From Pseudacidovorax sp. NFM-22 (lineage in GTDB: Bacteria > Pseudomonadota > Gammaproteobacteria > Burkholderiales > Burkholderiaceae_C): DNA of 64,000 nucleotides. The notes under the pieces are model-generated. The model worked only from the letters and a program-made list of their open reading frames with translations, had not been told where the DNA came from and searched no databases. The stretch covers positions 1 to 64,000 of the forward strand of contig NZ_JACBFY010000002.1 in the NCBI RefSeq assembly GCF_021401245.1. The letters run 5' to 3'. Every line of letters starts with the position of its first letter. The first letter of the stretch is position 1. Shown piece by piece: positions 37,440 through 46,576 of this stretch. The translations under genes were made by a program, and so were the position numbers.

Positions 37440-38368
37440 CAGGCGCGGCCTGCGCCCCGCGGGGTGCCGTCCCCGCGAGCGACACGCTGCGGACGCTGGC
37501 TGGCATGGCCCTGCTGCTGCTGGCCGTCGGGTGCTTCGCGGTGCTCGACACCACCACCAAGGTCGCCTCGGCCACCGTGCCCGTGTTCATGGCCGTGTGG
37601 TTCCGCTATGCCTTCCAGGCCGTGGCCACCACCGCCATCCTGCTGCCCCTGCATGGCACGGCGCTGCTGCGCACGCAGCACCCGCGCTTCCAGGTGCTGC
37701 GCGGGGCGTTGCTGCTGGGCAGCAGCCTGCTGGCCTATCTGAGCCTGGGCCACATGCCCATGGCCGAATTCACCGCCATCGTGCTGGTCGTGCCGCTGGC
37801 CGTCACGCTGATGGCGGCCACCCTCCTGGGCGAGCGGGTGTCGGCCCTGCGCTGGGCCCTGGTGGCCGGCGGCTTCGTGGGCACGCTGCTGATCCTGCGC
37901 CCGGGCGGCGAGGGCTTCGGCTGGGCGGTCGTGATGCCCGTGGGACTGGTGGTGTGCAACGCCTGGTTCCAGGTGCTGACCAGCCGCCTGGCCCGCACCG
38001 AGAAGCCGCTGACGCTGCACTTCTACACCGGCTGGGTGGGCACGCTGATCGCGGCCCTGTTCCTGCCCTTCGCCTGGCAGGCGCTGCCCGCCTGGCAGGA
38101 CTGGGCGCTGCTGGCCCTCATGGGGCTGATGGGCACGGTGGGCCACTTCCTGCTGATCCTGGCCTACCAGCGCGCCCACGCGTCCACCCTCACCCCCTTT
38201 CTCTACGCCCAGATCGGCTTCGCCATGCTGGGGGGCTGGCTGGTGTTCGACCAGTTGCCCGACCGCATGTCGTTCGCGGGCATCGGCCTGATCGCCGTGT
38301 GCGGCGCCGGCGGCGCCTGGCTGACGGTGCGCGAGCGGCGCCAGCCCATCGAGCCGGTCGAGGGCTGA
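37436..38368 (+). CDS. DMT superfamily transporter (EamA/RhaT family)
   Basis: 310 residues with ten predicted membrane helices in two EamA halves: GMALLLLAVGCFAVLDTTTK, VWFRYAFQAVATTAIL, ALLLGSSLLAYLSLGHMPMAE and so on, and in the second half YTGWVGTLIAALFLPF, AYQRAHASTLTPFLYAQIGFA. Likely exporter of metabolites; substrate unknown. Start GTG at 37436 (GTGA overlap with the phosphatase stop) explains the position better than an upstream ATG inside the phosphatase gene. Confidence 0.9.
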   Translation: MTGAACAPRGAVPASDTLRTLAGMALLLLAVGCFAVLDTTTKVASATVPVFMAVWFRYAFQAVATTAILLPLHGTALLRTQHPRFQVLRGALLLGSSLLAYLSLGHMPMAEFTAIVLVVPLAVTLMAATLLGERVSALRWALVAGGFVGTLLILRPGGEGFGWAVVMPVGLVVCNAWFQVLTSRLARTEKPLTLHFYTGWVGTLIAALFLPFAWQALPAWQDWALLALMGLMGTVGHFLLILAYQRAHASTLTPFLYAQIGFAMLGGWLVFDQLPDRMSFAGIGLIAVCGAGGAWLTVRERRQPIEPVEG

Positions 38369-38390
38369 ACTTCGACAGGAGGACAAGACC

Positions 38391-39026
38391 ATGGCCCAGT
38401 ATTTCGAGGTCCACCCCGACAACCCGCAACCGCGCCTGCTCAAGCAGGCGGTGGCCCTGCTCGCCAAGGGCGAGGTGATCGCGGTGCCCACCGACTCCAG
38501 CTATGCGCTGGCGTGCCAGCTGGACGACCGGAATGCCGTCGACAAGCTGCGCCGCATCCGCCAGATCGACGAGAAGCGGCTGCTGACCCTGCTGTGCCGC
38601 GACCTGAGCGAGCTGGCCAATTACGCCCGCGTGGACAACCGCCAGTACCGCCTGCTCAAGACCTGCACGCCCGGCCCCTACACCTTCGTTCTGGAGGCGA
38701 CCAAGGAAGTCCCCCGCCGCGTGAGCCATCCGCAGCGCAAGACCATCGGCCTGCGGGTGCCCGAGCATCCCGTGCTGGCCGAGCTGCTGGCGCTGCACGG
38801 CGCGCCGCTGCTGGCCAGCACGCTGATCCCGCCGGGCGAGACCGAGCCGATGAACGACCCGCAGGAGATCCGCGACCGCTTCGAGAAGCTGGTCGGCGCC
38901 GTGATCGACGCCGGTGCCTGCACCTCCGAGCCGACCACGGTGGTCGACCTCACGCCCATGGACGCGGGCGGCGAGCCGGCGCTGATCCGGCAGGGCCGCG
39001 GCCCGCTGGGGCCGCTGGGCCTGTGA
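38391..39026 (+). CDS. Sua5/YciO/YrdC family protein
   Basis: 211 residues. LLAKGEVIAVPTDSSYALAC, KRLLTLLCRDLSELANYA, LLKTCTPGPYTFVLEA and LRVPEHPVLAEL place it in the YrdC-like fold that binds RNA and carries out threonylcarbamoyl-AMP synthesis in TsaC/Sua5. The sequence is closer to YciO, whose role is less certain. AGGAGG ribosome binding site upstream. Part of a plus-strand run with the DMT gene and the site-2 protease. Confidence 0.88.
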   Translation: MAQYFEVHPDNPQPRLLKQAVALLAKGEVIAVPTDSSYALACQLDDRNAVDKLRRIRQIDEKRLLTLLCRDLSELANYARVDNRQYRLLKTCTPGPYTFVLEATKEVPRRVSHPQRKTIGLRVPEHPVLAELLALHGAPLLASTLIPPGETEPMNDPQEIRDRFEKLVGAVIDAGACTSEPTTVVDLTPMDAGGEPALIRQGRGPLGPLGL

Positions 39027-39036
39027 ATCCGTCTGA

Positions 39037-39051
39037 GACAATCCCGCGGTG
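39037..39051 (+). promoter_or_regulatory. -10-like element for leaderless start of M50 gene
   Basis: GACAAT (39037-39042) ends six bases before the GTG at 39049, the same arrangement as at 36569. No Shine-Dalgarno sequence is present. Confidence 0.45.
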
Positions 39052-39720
39052 GAAGCCTCCAACCTCATCCAGACCGTCCTCATCTACGCCCTGCCGGTGA
39101 TCTTCGCGATCACGGTGCACGAGGCGGCCCATGGCTACGTCGCCCGGCACTTCGGCGACAACACCGCGCAGATGATGGGGCGGCTCACGCTCAACCCGCT
39201 CAAGCACATCGACCCGATCGGCACCATCGCCATGCCGATCCTGCTGTATTTCGCCACCTCGGGCGCCTTCCTCTTCGGTTATGCCAAGCCGGTGCCGGTC
39301 AACTTCGGCCACCTGCGCAACCCCAAGCGCGACATGATCTGGGTGGCGCTGGCCGGGCCGGCCTCCAACTTCATCCAGGCCATCCTCTGGACGCTGTTCC
39401 TGGTCGGCCTCACCGTGGCGGGCGTGCAGGAGCGCTTCTTCGTCGGCATGGCCAACGCCGGCATCCTGACCAACCTGGTCATGTGGGCCTTCAACCTGTT
39501 CCCGCTGCCGCCGCTCGACGGCGGCCGCATCCTGGCCGGCGTGCTGCCACGCGGCCGGGCACAGTACTGGCTAGCACGCATCGAGCCCTTCGGTTTCTTC
39601 ATCGTCATGGGCCTGGTGGTGCTGGGCGTGGTCGGCTCGCTGTGGCTGCGGCCGCTGATGGGCCTGGGCTATGCCTTCCTGAACCTGCTGATCTCTCCCA
39701 TTGCCGCGCTGCTGCGCTGA
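39049..39720 (+). CDS. Site-2 protease family (M50) membrane metalloprotease
   Basis: 223 residues from GTG. HEAAH at residues 24-28 in the first membrane helix binds zinc with the [14 protein letters not shown] motif in a later helix; [11 protein letters not shown] is also typical. Small M50B group without PDZ domain. It would cut membrane-embedded substrates; targets unknown. Followed 28 bp later by trpS, a neighbourhood often seen in Betaproteobacteria together with the Sua5-like gene. Confidence 0.93.
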   Translation: MEASNLIQTVLIYALPVIFAITVHEAAHGYVARHFGDNTAQMMGRLTLNPLKHIDPIGTIAMPILLYFATSGAFLFGYAKPVPVNFGHLRNPKRDMIWVALAGPASNFIQAILWTLFLVGLTVAGVQERFFVGMANAGILTNLVMWAFNLFPLPPLDGGRILAGVLPRGRAQYWLARIEPFGFFIVMGLVVLGVVGSLWLRPLMGLGYAFLNLLISPIAALLR

Positions 39721-39748
39721 CCCCCTTTTCGCTGCCGTCCGCCCCGCC

Positions 39749-41086
39749 ATGTCCTCCGCCTCCGCTCCGACCCGCTTCCTGACCGGCATCACCACCACCG
39801 GCACGCCGCACCTGGGCAACTACGTGGGCTCGATCCGCCATTCGGTGCGCTTCAGCCAGCGCCCGGACGTGCAGAGCTACTACTTCCTGGCCGACTACCA
39901 CGCGCTCATCAAGTGCGACGAGCCGGCGCGCATCCAGCGTTCCACGCTGGAGATCGCGGCCTCGTGGCTGGCGTGCGGGCTCGACCCGGAGCGCGTGACC
40001 TTCTACCGCCAGTCCGACATTCCCGAGATTCCGGAGCTGACCTGGTTCCTGAGCTGCGTGACCGGCAAGGGCGTGCTCAACCGCGCCCATGCCTACAAGG
40101 CCGCGGTGGACCGCAACACCGCCGCCGGCACCGACCCGGATGCGGACGTCAGCATCGGCCTCTTCATGTACCCGGCGCTGATGGCGGCCGACATCCTGAT
40201 GTTCAACGCCCACAAGGTGCCGGTGGGCCGCGACCAGGTGCAGCACATCGAGATGGCGCGCGACATGGCGCAGCGCTTCAACCACCTCTACGGCGAGCAC
40301 TTCACGCTGCCCGAGGCCGAGATCGACGACGCCGTCGCCCTGCTGCCCGGCCTGGATGGCCGCAAGATGAGCAAGAGCTACGGCAACACCATTCCCCTCT
40401 TCTCCTCGCGTGCGCAGCTGCAGAAGCTGATCGCCAGCATCGTGACCGACTCGCGCGCCCCCGGCGAGCCCAAGGAGACCGAGGGCTCGGCGCTGTTCCA
40501 GATCTACCAGGCCTTCGCCACCGCCGACGAGACCGACGCGCTGCGCAAGGCCTATGCCGAGGGCATCGCCTGGGGCGACGCCAAGCAGGTGCTGGTGGAC
40601 CGCATCGACCAGGAGGTCGCCCCCCTGCGCGAACGCTACGAGGCGCTGATGGCCGAGCCCCAGCGCATCGAGGACACGCTTCGCGCGGGCGGCGAGAAGG
40701 CCCGCGTGCTCTCGCGCGCGCTGACCTCGCGGCTGCGCGAGGCCGTGGGCCTGCGCAACCTGGGCCAACTCGGCGCTGCCGCCGGCGGCACGACGAAGGC
40801 CGCCAAGGCCGCCCGGCCCAGCTTCAAGCAGTACCGCGAGCGCGACGACGGCCAGTTCTACTTCAAGCTGCAGGACGCCCGCGGCACGGTGCTGCTGCAG
40901 AGCCAGGGCTTCGCCTCGCCCCAGGAAGCCGGCCGCGCCATCGCGCAGTTGCAGGCGGAGGGCGAACCGGCCCTCGCGGCGCTGGCCTCCCGGCTCGCGC
41001 CGCTGGACAATGCGGCGCGCGCTGCCGTCGTGGCAGCGCTGGCCGTGCTGGCGGAAGCGGCGGCCGAATCCGCCCCAGCGTCCTGA
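39749..41086 (+). CDS. trpS: Tryptophan-tRNA ligase with C-terminal DUF1508-like extension
   Basis: 445 residues. Class I synthetase motifs: [10 protein letters not shown] (HIGH-like, His21 to Asn24) and KMSKS at 206-210. Bacterial TrpS is normally about 330-340 residues; here about 110 more follow. From about residue 367, [23 protein letters not shown] with [10 protein letters not shown] resembles the DUF1508/YegP fold, then an Ala-rich tail. Charges tRNA-Trp in the cytoplasm. The role of the extension is unknown. Confidence 0.95.
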   Translation: MSSASAPTRFLTGITTTGTPHLGNYVGSIRHSVRFSQRPDVQSYYFLADYHALIKCDEPARIQRSTLEIAASWLACGLDPERVTFYRQSDIPEIPELTWFLSCVTGKGVLNRAHAYKAAVDRNTAAGTDPDADVSIGLFMYPALMAADILMFNAHKVPVGRDQVQHIEMARDMAQRFNHLYGEHFTLPEAEIDDAVALLPGLDGRKMSKSYGNTIPLFSSRAQLQKLIASIVTDSRAPGEPKETEGSALFQIYQAFATADETDALRKAYAEGIAWGDAKQVLVDRIDQEVAPLRERYEALMAEPQRIEDTLRAGGEKARVLSRALTSRLREAVGLRNLGQLGAAAGGTTKAAKAARPSFKQYRERDDGQFYFKLQDARGTVLLQSQGFASPQEAGRAIAQLQAEGEPALAALASRLAPLDNAARAAVVAALAVLAEAAAESAPAS

Positions 41087-41145
41087 CCCGGCACGTCGCC
41101 CCCGACGGACGCCATCTCCCGGCCCTCTCTCCAGACACGCACACC

Positions 41146-41745
41146 ATGAGCATCTACGTCATCGACGACCACCCCCTCATGCGCGAGGCCATCGTGATGG
41201 TCCTTCGCCGCCTGCGGCCCTCCGAGAACGTGGTCGAACTCGACCGCCTGGACAAGCTGGCCAACGCCGTGGAGCACCACGGCCGGCCCAAGCTGTTCTG
41301 CCTCGACCTCAAGCTGCCCGACGTCACCGGCGTCTCGGGCGTGCTGACGGTCAAGGAGTCGTACCCCGACATCCCCGTGGCCGTGTACTCCGCCTCGCCC
41401 GCCGCCGACATGGAAGAGGCCTGCATCGAGGCCGGTACGGACATCTACATCGAGAAGTCCAGCGGTTCGGCCGAGCTGACGGCGGCCCTGCGCGGCCTGC
41501 TGTCGGCCGACGACGGCGACCTGGAGCCGCCGGCGCCCACCGGCAAGCTCTCGCGCCGGCAGACGCAGCTGATCGCCATGCTGGACCAGGGCCTGTCCAA
41601 CCGCGACATCGCCACCCAGCTGGAGATCAGCGAGCACACCGTCAAGGTGCACCTGTGGCGGCTGTTCCGCCGCCTTGGCGTGAAGAGCCGCACGCAGGCG
41701 CTGCACCACGCGCGCAGCCACGGCCTGCTGTCGAACTTGCGCTGA
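41146..41745 (+). CDS. LuxR/NarL-type response regulator
   Basis: 199 residues. Receiver: YVIDDHPLMR, FCLDLKLPDVTG (acceptor Asp), VYSASPA, YIEKSSG (Lys). LuxR HTH: KLSRRQTQLIAMLDQGLSNR, IATQLEISEHTVKVHLWRLF. The adjacent convergent histidine kinase at 41824 is the likely partner. A hairpin repeat lies between their stops. Transcription start probably lies in the 59-bp gap after trpS or upstream of trpS. Confidence 0.92.
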   Translation: MSIYVIDDHPLMREAIVMVLRRLRPSENVVELDRLDKLANAVEHHGRPKLFCLDLKLPDVTGVSGVLTVKESYPDIPVAVYSASPAADMEEACIEAGTDIYIEKSSGSAELTAALRGLLSADDGDLEPPAPTGKLSRRQTQLIAMLDQGLSNRDIATQLEISEHTVKVHLWRLFRRLGVKSRTQALHHARSHGLLSNLR

Positions 41746-41772
41746 CCCCCAGGCTGCGCGCTTGGCGCTCCG

Positions 41773-41818
41773 CCTCCCCCCTGCGGGGGGCACCCAGCGG
41801 CCCGGCGAAGCCGGTTCC
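41773..41818. terminator. Hairpin repeat between convergent regulator and kinase genes
   Basis: CCCCCC-TGC-GGGGGG and the CCGGC-GAA-GCCGG hairpin sit between the two convergent stops. The segment is the reverse complement of the repeat at 31382-31426 with a few changes. Its position fits a two-way terminator; there is no T-run. Confidence 0.5.
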
Positions 41819-41823
41819 GTAGG

Positions 41824-43266
41824 TCAGCCCACGGCGTCCGACATGCGGGCCTGGGCCTGGGCCTCGTCGGCGTCGGTGAGCATCACGCGGAAGACGCTGC
41901 CGCGACCGACGCGGGAGCGCACGCTCACCGCATGGCCCAGGGCGTGCGACAGGCGGGCCACGATGGCCAGGCCGAGGCCAAAGCCGTCGGAGGTGCCGGC
42001 GTCGTGGTCGGCCACCTTGTAGAACTCCAGGAAGACGTCGCGCAGGTGCTCGCGCGGGATGCCGATGCCGGTGTCCCACACCTCCACCCGCAGCCCCTCG
42101 CGGGTCTGGCGCGCCGCCAGCAGGATGCCGCCCTCGTGCGTGTACTTGATGGCGTTGGACAGCAGGTTGCCCAGCATGCGCCGCACCCGCACCGGGTCGG
42201 TCAGCACCGTGCCGGGGACCATGTGCACCCGGAAGCGCAGGCCCTTGGCCTCGGCCACCGGGCGGTACTGCAGCTCCAGGTCGCGCAGCAGCTGCACCAC
42301 GTCCACCCGCTCGATGTGCAGCCGCACCTGGCCCGAATCGATGCGCGCCAGGTCGAACAGCGAGTCGAACAGCACGTTCACCGCCTGCGTGGCGCCCGAG
42401 ATCTTGGGCGCGATCTCGTGCACCAGCTCCGGCTCGTTGCGCAGCCAGTCGGCGTACAGCGACAGCGCCAGCACCGGCTGGCGCATGTCGTGCGCCGCGC
42501 TGGCCAGGAAGCGGTTCTTCATCGCCACCGCCGAGACGGCCGCCTGCCGCTGCTGGGTGAGCGAGGCGATCAGGATCTTGTTGTGGAAGAGCAGCTCGAA
42601 GCTGTTGCGCGCCGTCTCGTAGATGCGCCGACCCGCGTGCAGCAGCAGCCACCAGTGCAGCGCCGGCAGCAGCACGAAGGGCAGCCCGAACTGCAGGCCC
42701 TCGATGCCCACCTCCGCCACCCGGATGCCCATGCACAGCAGCATGGTGATGAACAGCGAGGCCATGTAGCGCCGCAGCACCGGCGGATGCAGCGCGATGC
42801 TGACCACGGGGAAGGTGGCGGCGCCCGCCACGATGAACCAGCAGATGAACTGGTTGACCAGCGGTGTGCGCTCGAAGAACAGGTACGCCGACATGCCCCA
42901 GACCACGCCGCTGGCGCCCCAGAGATGCCGGTACCGGTGGACGAAATGCTCCTGCGCATCGGCGTCGCGGCCTTCGTAGCGCAGCCGGTAGAGGTGCTCG
43001 AAGCGCACCCGCGCGAGCGAGACGCAGACCACCAGGAAGACCCAGAGCGAGGCGACCCACCAGGGCAGGTCGCGCCAGCTCAGGGCCACGATGACGGGCG
43101 TGAGCACCGCCGCCAGGATGTAGTTGCCCCGGGCGGCCCGCATGAGCGAGCGCACCAGTTCGCCGCGGACCCAGCGGTCCGCCTCATCGCCGGAAACGGG
43201 TGAAGGCGTCATTCCCACGAGCGAGGAATGGCGCCATCCGCCGAACGACGTCACCGGAGCATCCAT
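41824..43266 (-). CDS. Membrane sensor histidine kinase
   Basis: 480 residues (462 if the ATG at 43212 is used). Six to seven membrane helices fill residues 45-210 without a recognisable periplasmic domain. HisKA: RFLASAAHDMRQPVLALSLY with phospho-His in the unusual AHDMRQP form common to hybrid kinases of this group. ATPase boxes: NLLSNAIKYT, DTGIGIP, GFGLGLAIVARL. Likely phosphorylates the LuxR-type regulator at 41146, with which it converges. Confidence 0.9.
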   Translation of the reverse strand: MDAPVTSFGGWRHSSLVGMTPSPVSGDEADRWVRGELVRSLMRAARGNYILAAVLTPVIVALSWRDLPWWVASLWVFLVVCVSLARVRFEHLYRLRYEGRDADAQEHFVHRYRHLWGASGVVWGMSAYLFFERTPLVNQFICWFIVAGAATFPVVSIALHPPVLRRYMASLFITMLLCMGIRVAEVGIEGLQFGLPFVLLPALHWWLLLHAGRRIYETARNSFELLFHNKILIASLTQQRQAAVSAVAMKNRFLASAAHDMRQPVLALSLYADWLRNEPELVHEIAPKISGATQAVNVLFDSLFDLARIDSGQVRLHIERVDVVQLLRDLELQYRPVAEAKGLRFRVHMVPGTVLTDPVRVRRMLGNLLSNAIKYTHEGGILLAARQTREGLRVEVWDTGIGIPREHLRDVFLEFYKVADHDAGTSDGFGLGLAIVARLSHALGHAVSVRSRVGRGSVFRVMLTDADEAQAQARMSDAVG

Positions 43267-43322
43267 GCGCTGCTGTTGGCCCAGAAAGAAAAAAGCCCCA
43301 TGAGGGGCCTCGAAGGCACCGC

Positions 43323-43351
43323 CGGAACCGGCTTCGCCCGGCCGGTCGGCA
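43323..43351. repeat. Diverged copy of the CGGAACCGGCTT hairpin repeat
   Basis: CGGAACCGGCTTCGCCCGGC is close to the repeats at 31382-31426 and 41773-41818. It lies in the 180-bp gap between cheB and the divergent-end kinase gene, together with the small hairpin GGCCTC around 43300. Confidence 0.6.
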
Positions 43352-43446
43352 CCTCCCGCATCGCCTCGCGGGGGTCGCGCGGCGCGGGCGCTAATGTAGC
43401 ACCGCCCCAGGGACCCGCCGGACGCCGCGGCGGCCCCGGCGCATCC

Positions 43447-44574
43447 CTACGCCGCCGCACCGGCATCGCCGAGGTCCTGCATCAGCGCCTCGCCCAGTTG
43501 CGCCAGGGGCAGCACCCGGCCTGCCGCACCCAGCGCGATGGCCTCGCGGGGCATGCCGAAGACGACGCAGCTGGCCTCGTCCTGCGCATAGGTCAGGGCG
43601 CCGGCGCAGCGCAGCGCCAGCAGGCCGGCGGCGCCGTCGCGGCCCATGCCGGTCATCAGCACCCCGCAGGCGCGCCGGCCCAGCAGCCGGGCGGCGCTGT
43701 CGAAGAGCACGTCGACCGACGGCCGGTGCCGGTTGACCGGCGGCGTCGCCAGCAGCGCCGCCTCCAGCCGGCCCTGCTCTCCGCGCCGGACGGCCAGATG
43801 GTGGCTGCCCGGCGCGATGAGCGCCTGCCCGGCACGCAGCGGCTCGCCGTCGCGGGCCTCGGCGACGCGCAGCGGCAGGTGGCGGTCCAGCCGGTCGGCG
43901 AAGCTGCGGGTGAAACCGGCCGGCATGTGCTGCACCACCAGGACGGGCGGACAGTGCGGCGGCAGCTGGGCCAGGAACTGCAGCAAGGCCTCGGTGCCGC
44001 CGGTCGAGGCGCCGGCGACTATCACCCGCTCGCCCCGCCACGCCCGGCGCCCGGGCGGTGCCGCCGGGCCGGGCCCACGATCGGCGCCGGCCGCCGGGCC
44101 GTCGTCGGCGCGGGCGGTGGCCGCTGCCGGCCGCGCACGGGCCGTCTCGGCCGCGCGCGCGGCCCGCGCCTCCTGCACCGCCTGGCGCAAGGCCTGGCAG
44201 ATGGCATCGCCGTCGTCGCGCAGGCCCTGCGCCACGCCCAGGCGCGGCTTGGGCAGCACGCCGCAGGCGCCCAGCGCGCGGGCCTGCCGCGCGACCTGCA
44301 CCTCGGCCTCGGTGGGCGTGGCCACGATCAGCACCGGCAGCGGCGGCCCGCCGGCCAGCTCGCGCAGGAAGTCCAGCCCGTTCATGCCCGGCAGCTGGAT
44401 GTCCAGCGTCAGCGCGTCAGGCGCCAGCGCCGCGATGCGCGACCGGGCCGCGGCGGCGTCGCCGGCGGTGCCCACGGCCTGCATGTCGGGCTGCGCATCG
44501 ATGATGGCGCACAGCACCTGGCGCACCAGCGCCGAATCGTCCACCACCAGGATGCGCAGGCGCTCGTCCGGCAT
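43447..44574 (-). CDS. cheB: Chemotaxis protein-glutamate methylesterase CheB
   Basis: 375 residues. Receiver with VVDDSALVR, LTLDIQLPGMNG (acceptor Asp) and LPKPRLG (Lys). An Ala/Pro-rich linker (about residues 140-180) leads to the methylesterase domain with catalytic Ser (GASTGGTEA), His (VVQHMPAGF) and Asp (MTGMGRDGA). Demethylates and deamidates MCPs after phosphorylation by CheA. The ATG overlaps the cheD stop by one base. Last gene of the 11-gene operon. Confidence 0.96.
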   Translation of the reverse strand: MPDERLRILVVDDSALVRQVLCAIIDAQPDMQAVGTAGDAAAARSRIAALAPDALTLDIQLPGMNGLDFLRELAGGPPLPVLIVATPTEAEVQVARQARALGACGVLPKPRLGVAQGLRDDGDAICQALRQAVQEARAARAAETARARPAAATARADDGPAAGADRGPGPAAPPGRRAWRGERVIVAGASTGGTEALLQFLAQLPPHCPPVLVVQHMPAGFTRSFADRLDRHLPLRVAEARDGEPLRAGQALIAPGSHHLAVRRGEQGRLEAALLATPPVNRHRPSVDVLFDSAARLLGRRACGVLMTGMGRDGAAGLLALRCAGALTYAQDEASCVVFGMPREAIALGAAGRVLPLAQLGEALMQDLGDAGAAA

Positions 44575-45185
44575 CAGTCGAAGAGCTCGATGGCACCGGC
44601 CACCGGCGTGCGGGCCAGGCTGGCCTGGTAGGACTGCTCGCGGCAGGCCACGCTGGCCGGCAGCGCCTCGTTGAGCCGCTTGACGCGGGCTTCGCCCGTG
44701 CGGGGAAAGTACGCCACCTTGCGCGGGCAGGTGTCGGCCAGGTCCTGCGCCCGCACCGGGATGCGTTCGGTGGCCAGGAAGTCGAGCACGAAGCGGGCGT
44801 TGCGGTGGCCGATGTTGACCTGGTTCATGCCGGGGATCACGTTGGCGCCGCCGAACACCTTGGCCTCCAGCCGGTTCCGGCGGGCGCCCAGCTTCACCAG
44901 CTGGTTGATCAGCACCTCCATGGCATAGCTGCCGTAGCGCGCCGGGGCCGAATCGGCCGGGCCGGTGGCGGGGCCGGCGTCGGGCAGCATGAAGTGGTTC
45001 ATGCCGCCCACGCCGCGTTCGGCATCGCGGATGCAGGCCGCGACGCAGGAGCCGAGCACGGTCACGAGCACCAGGTCCTCGGCGGTGGCATGGAACTCGC
45101 CGGGCAGCACGCGCACGCCGCGGCGACCGAAGACGGTCTCGTAGTGCAGCGTGCCGCTGCCGGCCGGATGCAGGTCCAGGCTCAT
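44574..45185 (-). CDS. cheD: Chemoreceptor glutamine deamidase CheD
   Basis: 203 residues. Catalytic Cys in VTVLGSCVAACI, His in GGMNHFMLP, Thr in the expected later strand; EAKVFGGANVI and NIGHRNARFVLDFL are typical. Deamidates Gln residues of chemoreceptors, allowing their methylation by CheR. Located between cheR and cheB, the usual arrangement in Betaproteobacteria. Confidence 0.96.
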   Translation of the reverse strand: MSLDLHPAGSGTLHYETVFGRRGVRVLPGEFHATAEDLVLVTVLGSCVAACIRDAERGVGGMNHFMLPDAGPATGPADSAPARYGSYAMEVLINQLVKLGARRNRLEAKVFGGANVIPGMNQVNIGHRNARFVLDFLATERIPVRAQDLADTCPRKVAYFPRTGEARVKRLNEALPASVACREQSYQASLARTPVAGAIELFD

Positions 45186-45228
45186 GGGCGGGCTCCGTTG
45201 CGGGCGGCGTGTCGGGCGGCTGTGCGTC

Positions 45229-46074
45229 TCATGGGCCTGCCTTCACGCGCTCGTACACGGTCTGGGCCCGCAGCCGGAACAGGTCCGAGGCGAACAGCAG
45301 GCTTTCCGAATGGCCGACGAAGAGCAGCCCGTCGGGCTCCAGCAGGCGGGCGAGCTTGCGCAGCACCTGGTATTGCGTGGGCTTGTCGAAATAGATCATG
45401 ACGTTGCGGCAGAAGATGGCGTCGAAGGGCGCCAGCGCAGGCCAGTCGGGCGCCAGCAGGTTCAGCGGCCGGAAGGCCAGCAGGGCCCGCAGCTCGGGCC
45501 GCACGCGCACCCGGCCCGCGTTGGCGCCGGTGCCGCGCAGGAAGTGACGCTGCAGCTGCTCGGGCGGCAGGCGCTCCACCCGCTCCTGGTCGTAGACGCC
45601 GGCCTCGGCCGTCGCCAGCACGCGGGTGTCCAGGTCGGTCGCCAGGATCTCCAGCGGCGGACTGGGGCTGGCCCACTCCTGCGCGGCGGCCATGGCGATG
45701 GAATACGGCTCCTCGCCGGTGGAGGCGGCGCAGCTCCACACGCGCAGCGCCCGCTGCCGCCGCAGGCCGCGCAGGTGGCGCATCAGCACCGGAAAGTGGT
45801 GCGGCTCGCGGAAGAAGGCCGTGAGGTTGGTGGTCAGCGCGTTGACGAACTGCTCCCACTCGGGCTGGGCGGCATCGCCTTCCAGCGCGTCCAGGTAGTC
45901 GCGAAAGCGCCCGATGCCGCAGCTGCGCAGCCGCCGCGACAGCCGGCTGTAGACCATCGCCTCCTTGCTCTCGGCCAGGGCGATGCCGGCACGGGCGTGG
46001 ATCAGGCGGCGCACGCGCTCGAAGTCGGCCGGGCCGTAGTCGAACTCGCGCGCGGAGACGGTCGGCGCAGGCAT
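45229..46074 (-). CDS. cheR: Chemotaxis protein methyltransferase CheR
   Basis: 281 residues from ATG 46074 (288 from a GTG at 46095 that would overlap the cheW stop by GTGA). N-terminal helical domain (FERVRRLIHARAGIALAESK) then SAM-binding fold with VWSCAASTGEEPYSIAM, LATDLDTRVL and FDAIFCRNVMIYFD. Methylates MCP glutamates. The neighbouring transmembrane MCP ends in a CheR-docking type pentapeptide, consistent with tethering. Confidence 0.95.
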   Translation of the reverse strand: MPAPTVSAREFDYGPADFERVRRLIHARAGIALAESKEAMVYSRLSRRLRSCGIGRFRDYLDALEGDAAQPEWEQFVNALTTNLTAFFREPHHFPVLMRHLRGLRRQRALRVWSCAASTGEEPYSIAMAAAQEWASPSPPLEILATDLDTRVLATAEAGVYDQERVERLPPEQLQRHFLRGTGANAGRVRVRPELRALLAFRPLNLLAPDWPALAPFDAIFCRNVMIYFDKPTQYQVLRKLARLLEPDGLLFVGHSESLLFASDLFRLRAQTVYERVKAGP

Positions 46075-46091
46075 GGCGGCGGCGGAATTGC

Positions 46092-46568
46092 TCACTGCGC
46101 CACGTGGGCCAGCAGCGCCTCCAGGTCCAGCAGCATGACCATGCGGTCCTGCAGCGTGGCCAGGCCGGTGATGCACGACAGGTCGACCGCGGCCATATCG
46201 GGCCGGGGCTGCACCTGCTCGGCCGCGAGCGTGACCACCTCCGAGACGCCGTCCACCACCATGCCGATGACCTTGGCCCCGACGTTGACGATGATGACGG
46301 CGGTGAAGCGGTCGCAGTCGGCCTGCGGCAGGCCGAAGCGCAGCCGCAGGTCCACGATGGGCACGATGGCGCCGCGCAGATTGATCACGCCGCGCACCGC
46401 CGGATCGGCCTGCGGGATGCGGGTGACCGGCTCGTAGCTGCGGATCTCCTGCACCTTGAGGATGTCGATGCCGTAGTGCTCGGTGTCGAGCCGGAAGGTG
46501 AGGATGCCGGTCTGCGCCATCTGGGCGGCGAGTTCGGCGGCGGGAATGGCGGGTTCGGCAGCGCGCAT
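46092..46568 (-). CDS. cheW: Chemotaxis coupling protein CheW
   Basis: 158 residues. LTFRLDTEHYGIDILKVQEI, INLRGAIVPIVDLRLRFGLP and VIGMVVDGVSEVVTL are the standard CheW SH3-like subdomains. An Ala-rich N-terminal extension of about 22 residues precedes the fold. Links CheA to receptors. Eight bp after the cheA stop. Confidence 0.96.
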   Translation of the reverse strand: MRAAEPAIPAAELAAQMAQTGILTFRLDTEHYGIDILKVQEIRSYEPVTRIPQADPAVRGVINLRGAIVPIVDLRLRFGLPQADCDRFTAVIIVNVGAKVIGMVVDGVSEVVTLAAEQVQPRPDMAAVDLSCITGLATLQDRMVMLLDLEALLAHVAQ

Positions 46569-46576
46569 GAGGGGCC

